Positions 36,301 through 48,764 of a DNA stretch of 64,000 nucleotides are shown here, piece by piece. The DNA comes from Tuctoria greenei. Its lineage: Eukaryota; Streptophyta; Magnoliopsida; Poales; Poaceae. Each line of letters opens with the position of its first letter. Positions within the stretch are counted from its first letter, which is position 1. The notes beneath the pieces were generated by a model that was not told the DNA's origin, did not search any database, and saw only the letters and a program-made list of their open reading frames with translations. The translations under genes were made by a program, and so were the position numbers. The stretch spans positions 252,431,097 to 252,495,096 of the forward strand of contig JAYESD010000001.1 in assembly GCA_036927565.1 (NCBI GenBank). Direction: 5' to 3'.

Positions 36301-37142
36301 ATTTCGTGTGGGTCACGAAGTTGGGTTATTTTAGGAATGTTTAGGATGTTTCTAAAATGTTTGGAAGTCTTAGGATTCCTTCTATCTGCGTATAGAAGAG
36401 TCTTGAGTAGTTATGCAATGTTTCAGTTAAAACTGAGTAGGATTGGGGTCCTAGTTTGGATTGGCTTGGCCCTAGGGCTGGTTATAAAAGCAAGGAAGGC
36501 CAGAGCTCGTGGAAAGACGACTTTGGGCTGTTCCTCTTGTGTTTTGATCAGTAAAATTCGTAGTTTAGAGGAGCTTTTGTGCCTTGTTCGTCCAACTTGT
36601 TTCAGACAAGTTTTCTCGTCGAGTTTCTGCACAGCACTACGTTGCGTAAGTGTTTTTATCATAACTCAAGTTTTACAGATCCAATTGACATGATTATTTT
36701 TGGGTTGTATTCACTTGTTTATCTATCACCTGTGAAAATTTCACCATCATTGTATTTGTGGTTTCTAATGTACATGAGTTTCTTTGCAGTGTTGTAGATC
36801 TGTTTTTACTCAGATATAATAGATTGACCTTTGTTCGATCTTTCGATCGTAACTTGAGTTTTTTTTATGGTTTTCTGTGATTCTTGTTTTCATGTATTTG
36901 TGACTTTATTCTCTATATTATATACTACTTTTTTCATGATTGAACATGTTTAGATCATTTGCACGAATGGTATCTTAACAGATTAATTTTCTGTCTTGGA
37001 ATTTTCATTGCCTCCGTTGGAAAAGTTTTCATCTACCATTCACCCCCTCTTGTAGCTTTTCAAGTGCTCTTCGATCCTACAATTGGTATCAGAGCCACGG
37101 TGCTCTAACCTTTGTGATTTGCACGTGTTTTGACTAATCATC

Positions 37143-37982
37143 ATGGAGAAATCCTCTACAAAACCTTGTGTGTTTAGTAGCATTGATTTTCCGGTTTGGA
37201 AGGTGCGTATGGAGGCTTTCATCTAGGCGCAAGGCTTCAAAATATTGGATAAGGTGTACAAGCCTTACAACGTGCCGCCAAACGATCAATTCACCGCTAC
37301 GAACATGAGAGATGTCGACAATAACAACAAGGCGCAGAACTTGATCGTACAAGGATTGACTCAAAGTAACTTCAATCGAGTTGCACACCTCCGATCCGCA
37401 TACGATATTTGGAAAGCTCTATGTGATTATCATGAAGGATCCAACACTATCAAGGAGGTGAGACAAGACATGTTCAAGAAAGAATACATGCGCGTTGAGA
37501 TGCAACCCGGTGAGTCAATCGATGAGCTCTTTTCTCGCTTTAACAAAATTCTCAGCATCTTGCGTAGTGTCAACGTTAATTTTTCAGATATTGAAAATGC
37601 TAGGCAATTACTAAGTGCATTAGACATGTCAATTTGGGAGATGAATGTTACATCTATTCGTGAGTCCACTATCATGAGTACGGTTACATTATATGTGCTA
37701 TATTCCAAGTTAAAAACACGTGAAATTGACATAATCTAATGTAAGAACCCCAACAAGTCTCTTGCATTTTTTTCTCAACATCACATGCCTAGCTCTAGCC
37801 AACCTTCATCATGTGGTACACTTGCTTTGTTGTCCTCTCTAACCCTTGAACAGATTGAGGAGTTTCCAGAGGAGGAGCTAGCACTTCTTTCTACTCGATT
37901 CTCAAAAGCATTGCAAAATGTGAGAACTCGAAGAAGAGGAAGTAGTGTTTATCAACGATGCTTCGAATGTGGTAAGACATGA
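37143..37982 (+). pseudogene. gag: Copia-type gag (UBN2), hybrid copy 3
   Basis: Same gene as in the other copies. Stops: TAG at about 37225 (shared with copy 2), TAA at about 37738 (private), and the common TGA after CFECGKT. The SSLTLEQ codon is CAG, as in copy 4. Confidence 0.87.
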
Positions 37983-38355
37983 CATTTTCATATAGATTGC
38001 TCTAATCTTCCAGGTCCTACTTCCCGTGATGAGAAGCAAACAAAGTTCAAGTCCTCCTATGCAAACAACAACAAGAATTAAAAGGGCTTTACAGGTCGCC
38101 AATTGGTAAATAGTTTTATCTCCGCACTTAAAGAACTTGGCACGAGCGACGTGGACATCGGAAATGATGAAGATCAAGTATCGACGTGGACATCTCCGCT
38201 CTTAGATCTAAGGACCGGTCCATATGAGAAGATGGCAGAACAACAGTGCCACCACGAGGCCAAATATGGGTGCAACGTAGCTGAATAATTAGGTGTGTTG
38301 TTGGTATTGTATGGACCATTGGATGGCATGGGGAACGGGAGTCGATTAGGCTACC

Positions 38356-41300
38356 TGTAGCACCGTAATTTTCATGCATCATGCCCTACATACACTCATA
38401 TACATATTTAACATTAACCCACATGAAGAGGAACGAGTTTAAAATTGATTTGGAACAAAACCGCACTTAAAATGCAGGAAAGTGCGGACTAGGCGATTTT
38501 ACTGAGGACTAATCCGATTTCTCTCTGACTAAAAATGAACTTGTCCATTTTTTCTGCGGACTAGTCCGATTTTGCCTCTGGAAACTTTTGGACTTGTCCA
38601 ATTTTGTGCGGACTAGTCCGATATTCCAAGAACCCTTGAAAAATTGCTAAGTCCCTGGACTTTTCCGGACTAATCCAGTGTTCCAGCGGACGTGTCCGAT
38701 TTGCTCTCTGACTAAAGTCGGACTTGTCCGATTTTTGGCCAGACTTGTCCGATTTTCTCTCTGGACAACTCTGGACTAGTTCGGTCCTTTTCGGACTAGA
38801 TTTCGTGTGGGTCACGAAGTTGGGTTATTTTAGGAATGTTTAGGATGTTTCTAAAATGTTTGGAAGTCTTAGGATTCCTTCTATCTCCGTATAGAAGAGT
38901 CTTGAGTAGTTATGCAATGTTTCAGTTAAAACTGAGTAGGATTGGAGTCCTAGTTTGGATTGGCTTGGCCCTAGGGCTGGTTATAAAAGCAAGGAAGGCC
39001 AGAGCTCGTGGAAAGACGACTTTGGGCTGTTCCTCTTGTGTTTTGATCAGTAAAATGCGTAAGTGTTTTTATCATAACTCAGGTTTTACAGATCCAATTG
39101 ACATGATTATTTTTGGGTTGTATTCACTTGTTTATCTATCACCTGTGAAAATTTCACCATCATTGTATTTGTGGTTTCTAATGTACACGAGTTTCTTTGC
39201 AGTGTTGTAGATCTGTTTTACTCAGATATAATAGATTGACCTTTGTTCGATCTTTCGATCATAACTTGAGTTTTTTTTTATGGTTTTCTGTGATTCTTGT
39301 TTTCGTGTATTTGTGACTTTATTCTCTATATTATATACTACTTTTTTCACGATTGAACATGTTTAGATCAGTTGCACACATGGTATCTTAACAGATTAAT
39401 TTTCTGTCGTGGGATTTTCATTGCCTCCTTTGAAAAAGTTTTCATCTACCATTCACCCCCTCTAGTAGCTTTTCAAGTGCTCTTTGATCCTACAATTGGT
39501 ATCAGAGCCACGGTGCTCTAACCTTTGGGATTTGCACATGTTTTGACTAATCATCATGGAGAAATACTCTACAAAATCTTGTGTGTTTAGAAGCATTGAT
39601 TTTCCAGTTTGGAAGGTGCGTATGGAGGCTTTCATCCAGGCGCAAGGCTTCAAAATATTGGATAAGGTGTACAAGCCTTACAACGTGCCGCCAAACGATC
39701 AATTCACCACTACGAACATGAGAGATGTCGACAATAACAACAAGGCGCAGAACTTGATCATACAAGGATTGACTCAAAGTAACTTCAATCGAGTTGCACA
39801 TCCCCGATCTGCATACGATATTTGGAAAGCTCTATGTGATTATCAAGAAGGATCCAACACTATCAAGGAGGTGAGACAAGACATGTTCAAGAAAGAATAC
39901 ATGCGCATTGAGATGCAACCCGGTGAGTCAATCGATGAGCTCTTTTCTCGCTTTAACAAAATTCTCAGCATCTTGCGTAGTGTCAACGTTAATTTTTTAG
40001 ATGCTGAAAATGCTAGGCAAATACTAAGTGCATTAGACATGTCAATTTGGGAGATGAATGTTACATCTATTCATGAGTCGACTATCATGAGTACACTTAC
40101 ATTATATGTGCTATATTCCAAGTTGAAAACACATGAAATTGACATAATATCATGTAAGAACCCCAAAAAGTCTCTTGCATTTGTTTCTCAACATCACATG
40201 CCTAGCTCCAGCCAATCTTCATCATGTGGTACACTTGCTTTGTTGTCCTCTCTAACCCTTGAACAGATTGAGGAGTTTCCAGAGGAGGAGCTAACACTTC
40301 TTTCTACTCGATTCTCAAAAGCATTGCAAAATGTGAGAACTCGAAGAAGAGGAAGTAGTGTTTATCAACGATGCTTCGAATGTGTTAAGACATGACATTT
40401 TCATATAGATTTCTCTAATCTTTCAGGTCCTACATCCCGTGATGAGAAGCAAACAAAGTTCAAGTCCTCCTATGAAAACAACAACAAGAAAAAAAGGGCT
40501 TTACGGGTTGCCAATGTGTAAATAGTTTTATCTTCGCACTTAAAGAACTTGGCACGAGCGATGTGGTCATCGGAAGTGATGAAGATCAAATATCGACATG
40601 GACATCTCCGCTCTTAGATCTAAGGACCAGTCCATACGAGAATATGGTAGAACAACAATGCCACCAAAAGGCCAAATATGCGTGCAACGTAGCTGAATAA
40701 TTAGGTGTGTTGTTGATATTGTATGGACCATTGGATGGCATGGGGAACGGGAGTCGATTAGGGCTACCATAGGAATTGCATGGCACACGAGGAGGCTCGT
40801 GGGTGGGAAATGGGGATTCAAGCCTGCTAGTGGAACTTTAGTGGATCCGTACATACTATTAGTCCCTTTTGAAAGAAAATTTTGTGATCCCTTGGCCACA
40901 CACCAACAGAAGTGTGAATAGGCAACATAGAGGCTCTTTGTCACTGAAAGGTGATGAAATCACAAACATGTGGGTAAAGTGGTACTATCTCTGCAGAGTG
41001 TAAAACTATCATGGTGGCCGTGCTCCCGGTTAAGAGCACATGGATGACCTACATGATAAGAATTAGACTTGGGTTTTGGGAATGGTTTGGTTATGTCATA
41101 TGAACATGGTTGGTTATGAGAAGGCATGAAATTAGCATATGGTTTTGATATTAATTGTTGGCTGGTTAATAATGAATTATGATGGTAAAAGAGGATATTG
41201 GATAGGTGATATGATAATTACTTTGGCTGTGATAGGATTTAAACACACCTAGACATTGTAGGTTGCCTTGATAAGTTCGTGAACTAAAATGAGCTTTCTG

Positions 41301-41649
41301 CAATGAACTATTTATTTCCATCCTTGATTTAAGCTATGTGTCATACTTTCCCACACTTGTTGAGTATGACATGTGCTCAACTTTGCTATCCCTACAATTA
41401 ATTCAGCTACAAGAGATATTTTGGAAGACAACATGGAGCACTAGGCTGCGTACTACTGTTGATTACCTGTGGAGTTGGAATCGCCTACGCTAGTTTATTT
41501 TCTGATGCAATAGAATCATGGTATTTATATTATTTGTGGCATGGTTGAATTCTAAGTATCATTTGTGATGTTGGTATGTATGTATGAAGCAACATCCTGG
41601 GCACACATACACTTCACTTGGTTCGTTTTTTTCAGAACTAGGTGTCACA
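38356..41649 (+). mobile_element. Hybrid retroelement copy 4, complete gypsy-LTR-like frame (3,294 bp)
   Basis: The only copy running from TGTAGCACC to GGTGTCACA, the two ends expected of a gypsy LTR of the A/B/C type, and of similar total length (B is 3,237). Inside are the GGACTAGTCC cluster, copia-type LTR end (to 39494), primer site 39498-39510, gag 39556-40395 and about 1,040 bases of gypsy LTR (40613-41649). About 60 bases present in copies 2 and 3 near 36570-36640 are missing at 39055. Confidence 0.8.
39556..40395 (+). pseudogene. gag: Copia-type gag (UBN2), hybrid copy 4, longest open copy (279 aa)
   Basis: Open from MEKYSTKSCVF through the UBN2 core (GESIDELFSRFNKIL, WEMNVTSIHES) to CFECVKT and the family-wide TGA. 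The knuckle Gly after the second Cys is Val here. This copy lacks the TAG codons of copies 1-3, so it may be closest to the founder that was duplicated. Confidence 0.88.
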
Positions 41650-42432
41650 AGCCGGCAACCAAGATAAACAGAGGGTCGCCTAATAGGATACGAGCTTCCA
41701 ATAGAGTGTATCTCCTGTTAGTGCTATAATGACCCTGCCTGTAGTTAAATCCGTGACGAGCTACCATAAAGACCATCTCAAGGGCTGAATTAAAGATCTT
41801 CTCGGATTAGTCTCACAAAAAGGAGATGGGCTGACATAAAGACTGTCTCAGATTTCATAAATAAAGGAGATGGGCTGAATCGAAGACCGTCTTGGATTAG
41901 TCTCAGAAAAAGGAGACGGGCTGGCATAAAGCCCGTCTCGATTTTTTTACATAAAGGAGACGATCATTCTTAGAGATCGTCTCTCAGTTATTACAAAAAG
42001 AAGACAAGCTTATTGGAAGGCCGTCTCGGATTAGTCATTAAATCTGTGGCGGTCTTTCATAAAGACCATCTCAGACTTCTTACCAAAAGGAGATGGACTT
42101 TTTAAAAGCCCGTCTCGAATTAGTCTTCAAATCTGCGACGGACTGTCATAAAATCCGTCTCGGATATTTTACATAAAGGATATGACTGCCTTAAAGCTCG
42201 TTTCGGATTTCATAGAAAAAGGAGATTGGCTGCTTTAAAGGTTGACTCGGATTTCTAACAAAAAGGAGACAAGGGTTCTTAAATCTTGTCTCTCATGTAT
42301 ACTGATTGGCGACACGTCCAATAGCTCTTCTCCAATTACTCTGTAATGCGAGACGCGACGGCACAGATGCTCTTTTTGCGCGTCTCCGTTCCTCATGCGG
42401 ACACGTCTCGAATGAGCCTTTCTCATGTAGTG
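41650..42432 (+). mobile_element. CACTA transposon end fragment, block II
   Basis: Paralogue of 24712-25425 with the same terminus (CTCATGTAGTG at 42432). It has at least one extra subterminal repeat unit near 41770-41900 (GAGATGGGCTGA with GACCGTCT). Confidence 0.8.
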
Positions 42433-42434
42433 TC

Positions 42435-42966
42435 TATTTCCAGTCTATTTAAATCAAAGGTGATTTATGTTGACGTTAAAATCTCGCTGATGTTCTAGAA
42501 TATGGGATTTTTGCACGAGCACCACGTGCTCCGACCATAGAAGGAAACTCTAGAGGTAGTAGGTCGTCTTAACGGTAATAGTAGAAGAGATAAAAAAGAT
42601 GATGGGGGAGCGGTACGGGTCCCATGACGAGAACGGCCTGAGAATGGTGGGAGGTGGGGGAGTGTGAGGTGGGAGTTGGCGGCGGTGGGGAACTTCATGA
42701 GAACAACCAGGGGAAGCGGGTAGGATGATCAACGTCGGTGAGAGAATTAAGTGAGAGAGAGAGAGGGGAGAACATTGGATGAAGGTTGAAGGTCATTAAT
42801 TCTCCGTTCAATACCAACCATATAGTTTATCGACGTTCACTTAAGAAATCAGAGATTTCAGTCAACTGAAAATTAAATGTATTATGATGCACGTGTACTA
42901 CCTCATTTAAAAATAAATGACGGACATCTATTTGAACTAGATTAGCTGTCCCCATTTATTTCATAT
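42435..42966 (-). repeat. Right inverted-repeat arm, block II
   Basis: Inverse of 32070-32578; paralogue of 25428-25975. Confidence 0.87.
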
Positions 42967-45330
42967 AGCAGAAGTGATATGAACACGAGTGTGTCTCCGT
43001 GATGTTGTCCCGATCTTTCACAGTACTAGACAATCCAAGAATTAATATATCGAAAACATCTTTAAAATTGATAGATGAAGCTGGCTTACTGGAGATGCAA
43101 ACCAAAAACAACAAAGCTCCCACCCTTGGTGCTGATTTTAACCACGAACAGGACAAGAGAAAGTACAGCAAACACCCAGATCACCCCTTCAAGCAGTTGC
43201 TTGATCACGATCCACAAAAGAACTTGACTGATTAGTAGACCGAGTCAGTAGGGAAAGAATTTTCCAGCCAAGTAGCAGATTGGGATCTCTTGTCTGGAGC
43301 ATACACAGAACATGAAAAGAATAAAGATAAAACCCCACCGTCCAATCAGATCCTCTCAATAGCTAAGCAGATCTTTCTCTCGGCAGAAATCATGCACTAG
43401 GGTAAAGCACCCTGAAACAGAATTCTTCACGTAACAAGCTGATATTATACTTCCAGCCGCAGCAAAAGCAACACGAACAGAAGGATGATCTACAAAGAAA
43501 TCAAGGACGTACTCAGATCAAATAATCTGATCACATTCATTCCCAATCCCTAAGGAAGGCTGCACAATAAGATCATCAGAGAAGAAGATCGCCTTCACCT
43601 CCTCTCCATAGCAGATTGGAAATTCCTACGCAGCAAGCACACGATAAAATATAATATCTGATCCTCCTTTACAAGGGACCACGTCCCTAGCCTTTTATAT
43701 GAGCTCATAGATAGACTCAAATACCCATACGACTTGGACTCTTGTTCACCCTGGTGCATGCCGGTACCCATCACACGTTTGAGTCCACAACAGAAACCAA
43801 TTGACTCCACTAGTTAAACAAATTGACCTGGATCACAATACGGACCTTGACTATAACAAAACTGATTCATCCTGGTACACGCAGGTACCAATGACTAACA
43901 CTCACGTATATGACTAAGACTCTTGCAAATCATAAAATAATACGGCAAGGTTGCTAATACTCCTGCTTACATTCTCAAATTAAAGAAGCATAACTGATTG
44001 CATATATCCTCACGTTGGGCTTCTGTTGATCTCGAGAAGCTTAATACTAGCATATAAATATTGTTTCGTGTTCCTTACTCCATGCTTCTCTTCCTTGCAC
44101 AGATTGTCACGGCAAAACATCAACAACTATTGATCCAGCCACGCCAATCAGATCAAAAGAAAAAGGACCAATCTGAATAATCTTGCTTGAATTATTGGAT
44201 GAACATTTAACAAGACTCAAATAGTTATCTGAAAGGGCAACAGCCTCATCATACTCCCCCCCCCCCCCTTGGATCCAAGCTGCCTCTTGGCTTTGCGGGT
44301 GCATCAATTAATTTTCTCATATTTGCAGCAACTGTATTAATGTATTTGGCTTTGAATTCAGCTCCTATAAAAGTATACTTTGCAAGCATCAGTTCATATG
44401 AAATATATTTCTTCTTCTCCTTCAAACTAATGGGCATAGAGCCAATCTTCAATGAAGTATTTTGATCACTGCAACTTGTTTCATAGTTATCAACCTCAAG
44501 CATTGTAACATCTCTTGAACCACTGGCAGCATGCAAACGAACTGGAATAACTACATCATTCTTCTCCCTTTGGAGCACTGCCATCTTCTGCTTTGGGGTG
44601 TCTTTGGGTGCCCTTTTCTCTTTTTGAAACAGCAGGAAACTCTGTTGCATTGATAGCACTTTCCTTCCTCGGCTTCAGCACATGAGATATACCTTTATGC
44701 ATGAATGAATAATTATTGGAACGGCCCCCATGCGTTGCATCACGATCGAACTGCTATGGCCTCCCCAACACCAAATGGCATGCACTCATCGGCGCCACAT
44801 CGCAGTCTACACTATCAATATGTTTGCCCACTGCAAATTTTACTCTTGCTTTGTGTGTGATTCTCAGTGTACCACTTTTGATTCATCCACTGCATATAAC
44901 GTGGAGTAGGCAGCCTCCATGTTGAGAAAGACAATGCATGTTCCACATCCGAACAAATAACATATTAATGAAACTTCCACCATCAATAATTAACTTGCAT
45001 GCCTTTTCTTTTATTTTTCATTCTGTTTGGAAAATAGAACAGCGGTGTCCCTTCAAATTAACAATGGTGCAATCACCTTGTAATTCTTGAGACATCAATG
45101 ATAAACCATTTGAAACATGATCAGAATCATCAGTCATTGGTTTACTAGAAACCTCAATATGTTGTCTAGGTGTTAACAAAGACGTATCAGTACTTGCAGT
45201 AGTAGAATCATCTTGAGAACCTTTTTTTTCACAAACACATCAGAGACACCATTTGCAGCTTCATTTTTTAATGCAATAGCACTCGCAAAACTGTTTTGAG
45301 ATGTGGTCGATATATTAGTTTGAACAAAAG
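42967..45330 (-). mobile_element. Decayed Ty3/gypsy fragment, block II
   Basis: Paralogue of 25976-28347: promoter-like site (reverse of 43693-43700), gag/protease remnants at 44107-44659 and protease text near 44750-45000. Differences include a 33-base deletion near 44110 and a 13-C run at 44256-44268. The 7.77 kb CACTA interrupts it. Confidence 0.65.
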
Positions 45331-45333
45331 CAC

Positions 45334-45840
45334 CACTACAGGAATCCCGACGATTTGAGACGGCCAGGGCCGTGGCAAATAAGCCAAATGCCGTCACAAA
45401 TAGCTTATTGAGCTTATTTGCGACGGTTTTTGGCCGTCGCAAATAAGTCGTTGCAATTAAGCTTATTTGCGACGGCCACCATCGCAAATAAGCTTATTTG
45501 CGATGGCTAGAAGAGGCCGTCGCAAGTTATTGCCACAGACCCAGTGGGCCCTGCCACCTTATTTGCGATGGCTAGGCTGTCGCAATTAAAACTTATTTGC
45601 GACGGCCAGGCTGTCGCAATTAAGTGCCTCTATTTGCGACGGCCAGGCCATCGCAAATAAGTTCAGTGGGCAGGGCCCACGTGTCCTCCTCCGGGACCCA
45701 CGACGCTATTTGCGACGGCCTGGACGTCTCAATTAAAGCTTATTTGTGACGGCCAGGCTGTCGCAAATAATAGTTGCTTAATTGCGACGGCCATGCTCCT
45801 TATTTGCGATGGTACTGTATAAAAAGCCGTCGCAAATAAG
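45334..45840 (+). repeat. Left subterminal repeats of the 7.77 kb CACTA
   Basis: Many copies of TTATTTGCGACGGCC and its reverse, direct and inverted. In CACTA elements such repeats bind the TNPA-type protein (family knowledge). Confidence 0.9.
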
Positions 45841-46019
45841 GTTTTTTATTTTTTTTTAAAAAAACAGAAAATACTACCCGACTCGATGGCCAGAATCACA
45901 GAACAGATACAATAAACACAGTATATACACACAATCACAGTATACACAAACATCATCACAATCACAAACTAGAATTCCGTTACATCTCACATCGTCATCA
46001 ACAAAGCAAATAAAAGGGC

Positions 46020-48674
46020 TCACCCGCCCATCTGACCTCCGGAGCCACCTCCGAAGTCGAAGTCGCCGTCGTCATGCCTCATTCCAGGCGGCAGTAGCAA
46101 AGGCGGCGGCATTTGTGCAGCCGTCGCGGATCCCTGGAATTAATGAAACTTAGAGTTAGAATATAAATGCATCAACATCTCTCACCCCTCCCTTCCTCTC
46201 CCTCTATCTTCATCTAGATCCCCCTCTCTTCCTCTCTCTTTTCATTTCTCTGTTTGTCTCTCACTCTATCTTTCTCTCTCACTTTATCTCTCTATTGCTA
46301 TCCTTTTCCCTCTATCTTCCTCCCTCTATCTCCATCTACATCTCCCTCCCTCTATCTTCCCCTCTCTCTATCTCCATCTACATCTTACTCTCTCTCTTCA
46401 TTTCCCTCTTACTCTATCTAACTATCTTTCACTCTTTCTTCTGTCTCTCTTTCTTCTATCTCTCTCTTTCTTCTATCTCAATCATTTTATTCTATCTAAC
46501 TATCTCTCTCTTTCATCTATCTCAATCTAATTACGCTGGAGAGGAATGATTACATAGAAACTTACCTGACCCGCTGAAGAAGGATCGCCAGGAAGGACCG
46601 GTGGTAGTACCGGTAGCTGGATTCCCAGACCTTGCGCCCGAGCCATGGCCTGTCATTGCAAACATTAAATGCTATCTATTAGTAAGTCATTTACGCTGAA
46701 TTAATGAGAACTTTAGTTTTTATTTTGTTACCTCCATTGCTTCCCGCATCTGCGCCAACGCTGCTGTCTGGCTTTGGATCGTGGCCTCCATCATGATCCT
46801 TTGGCGTTCCGACTCCTCCTGACGCCTGAAGAGGGACTGCATCTCAATGCCCCCTGCGAGGCGCGATGACTAGTCGTGCCCACCGAAGAAGCCTGCGTGG
46901 AGCTGCCTCTCGCAGGTCTTCCCGCCCTCGAGTCGACGACTCGGTCGAATATGGCGAGCCTATAAAAAATAGAGTCAGTGATATGAAATTGAAATATCTT
47001 GAATACTTTGAATTGAAAACGATAAAATGACTTGTAAACTCACCTTCCGTGTGCTTTTCCACTACCGGTTGCATACGCGGCTTGAGGATCGATCGGTTGA
47101 TGTTCCCAATCAAAATCCTCGCCGTGTATCTTCCTGGCCTCCTCCCCATACTTAGCCCGCAAAACAAGAAAACCGTGTAAGTTCAACAATCTATATAGTT
47201 ATATTTAATATGAATGATTTCTAAACTTACCAACCGCTCGGCTGCAGCCTGACTGCAACCCGTCGGCTGAGAAGGGTCCCTGTGACCTCTCTTCCAGACC
47301 TCAGCAGTGGTGGGCGGCACCCCCGTCTCGCGCTCCTGTCAATACGTGTTAGTACGAACAATATATTATTAATATATAAACATAAGTTACGCACACTTAC
47401 CATGCGTTTAGCTAAACGGAAGTGGTTATCTTGCCCATGCCTGCTCTTCCCCTCGACCCCTCTGCAGTCTCGAGCCTTCTCAGACTAAGCTTTAAACTCA
47501 TCGCTAGCCCAGTAGCAACAAAGGGCCCAAAATACATCGGTCCGACCCTGCAACCAGCTCACGTGGCCCTGCACATAGTTGGAAGTCATTAAAAATACCA
47601 TCGAGGAAATTATCAAAAAAAAAATACTTACTACACTCCACGTACCTGCGCGTACTGCACCTCCGTCAGGTGCATCTCGCTCGCTTGCCGGAAGTGTAGC
47701 ACGGGCTGCTGGTGCGCCTTCAAGTGCTCATTAACAAGTTGAACGCGGGTGTTCGACAAAGCTTGTCGAAGCGCCTTGGCAGCGTTGTAGTGAAACACTC
47801 GCCTCGCATCCTCAAACTGGCGATGGTCGTTTGGGTCCTCTAAAGTATATCTTGCATGCGATAAAGAATATATTGAAGAGATGTTCACTAAAAGAGTTTA
47901 AGATTTGAAACTCAGAAACTTTTTTAACATACTTACCATAAAATCGGCCCATACGGCCTCCTGAAGGTTGCCGTGCTCCTGGTGATGGACCCGTGCGTAG
48001 TCCTCCCACGAAAGAGTAGGCACCCCTTCGATGACCCCGGGATAGTGCAAACGCACTATGGACCCGAGGACACCGTTCACCGGTCTGTGGTGTCTCTCAC
48101 CGGTGAAAGACGTGTCGTCCCAAACCCTGCAAGATAGTTATACATTCATTACTTAAGTAATCAAAAGAAACTAAAATTGAACACTATAAATTTTATTACT
48201 TGTCTCCGACTGGACGAATCACGATCCTCTGTGAAGGGACCGCGGGTGGACTGACAAAGTGAGTCATCCTCGTCCTCCACGTCTACTGGGGCGCCACGTC
48301 AGGTGACCCAGACGGCTCCTCACCAGCCGAGTCAAAGGCCTCAGGAACAAACTCATATCCAGCCGGGGGCTGGCTGGCCGAGGGCTGGCACGCCAAGGGC
48401 TGGCTCACCGAAGGCGCCGCAGCCTCTGAGTCAGCCGGTGAGGACTACAACATTCAAATGATTCATAAGTAAGTTTAATGTGAAATTGAATTTAAAGAAT
48501 TTGTCAAAAACGAGTGACATTTACCTGTGACGAAGCTCTAGAGCTGGTCTGAATGTGCCCCAGCAGCTGAGAGCGTCTGCTGCCAGTCAACAAGGCACCA
48601 ACGAAAGAGTACTCAGGTTTAGAGGGGTAGAATCCCCTCGTCGGCGGCACCTTCTTACCCTTATTTGACGCCAT
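46020..48674 (-). pseudogene. TNPA-like gene of the CACTA element (ten predicted exons)
   Basis: Exons placed from splice consensus: 48674-48525, 48444-48200, 48126-47937, 47839-47646, 47568-47401, 47335-47231, 47150-47044, 46959-46732, 46649-46566 and 46133-46020. The middle matches the plant transposase family of Ptta/En/Spm type (Transposase_24): HHRPVNGVLGSIVRLHYPG, then FWALCCYWASDEF, EVWKRGHRDP and AKYGEEARKIHGEDFDW. The C-terminus has a Gln/Glu-rich likely coiled coil (ESERQRIMMEATIQ) and a Gly-rich tail. The protein would bind subterminal repeats. Damage: in-frame TAG in exon 2 (after VAPQ), TAG in exon 5 (after DEFKA) and a probable frame change in exon 8. Confidence 0.8.
46185..46515 (+). 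repeat. Pyrimidine-rich CTCTATCT tract in intron 9 of the TNPA-like gene
   Basis: About 330 bases almost free of purines apart from A in CTATC units. The transcript strand is therefore purine-rich. Apparent frames across it are low complexity. Confidence 0.85.
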
Positions 48675-48764
48675 CCTATTGTAATTAGATAATTAGTAAA
48701 TATGCAAATAAAATATATAAAATTCATGTTACTATCTTCAAGAAAACATTACTTGTAGTCACTT

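Larger units (their letters stand above)
35858..38355 (+). mobile_element. Hybrid retroelement copy 3 (2,498-base tandem unit)
   Basis: Starts TGTAGCACCCTAATTTTCATGC, which resembles a gypsy LTR start (compare TATAACACCCTAAATTTT of LTR A). Next are GGACTAGTCC repeats and, from about 36300, the copia-type LTR end (to 37081), primer site 37084, gag, and gypsy LTR sequence up to GGCTACC. Copy 4 begins immediately. Confidence 0.82.

Noticed and set aside
35858..39494. Simple complete copia element with two 1.1-1.2 kb LTRs
   Set aside because: The flanks (CTACC and ATTGG) are not a target duplication, the right LTR is itself followed by a primer site and gag, and no polypurine tract precedes it. 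A tandem array fits better.
46295..46549. Ser/Leu/Ile-rich frame
   Set aside because: It is the pyrimidine-rich repeat in a TNPA-like intron, on the opposite strand to the gene.
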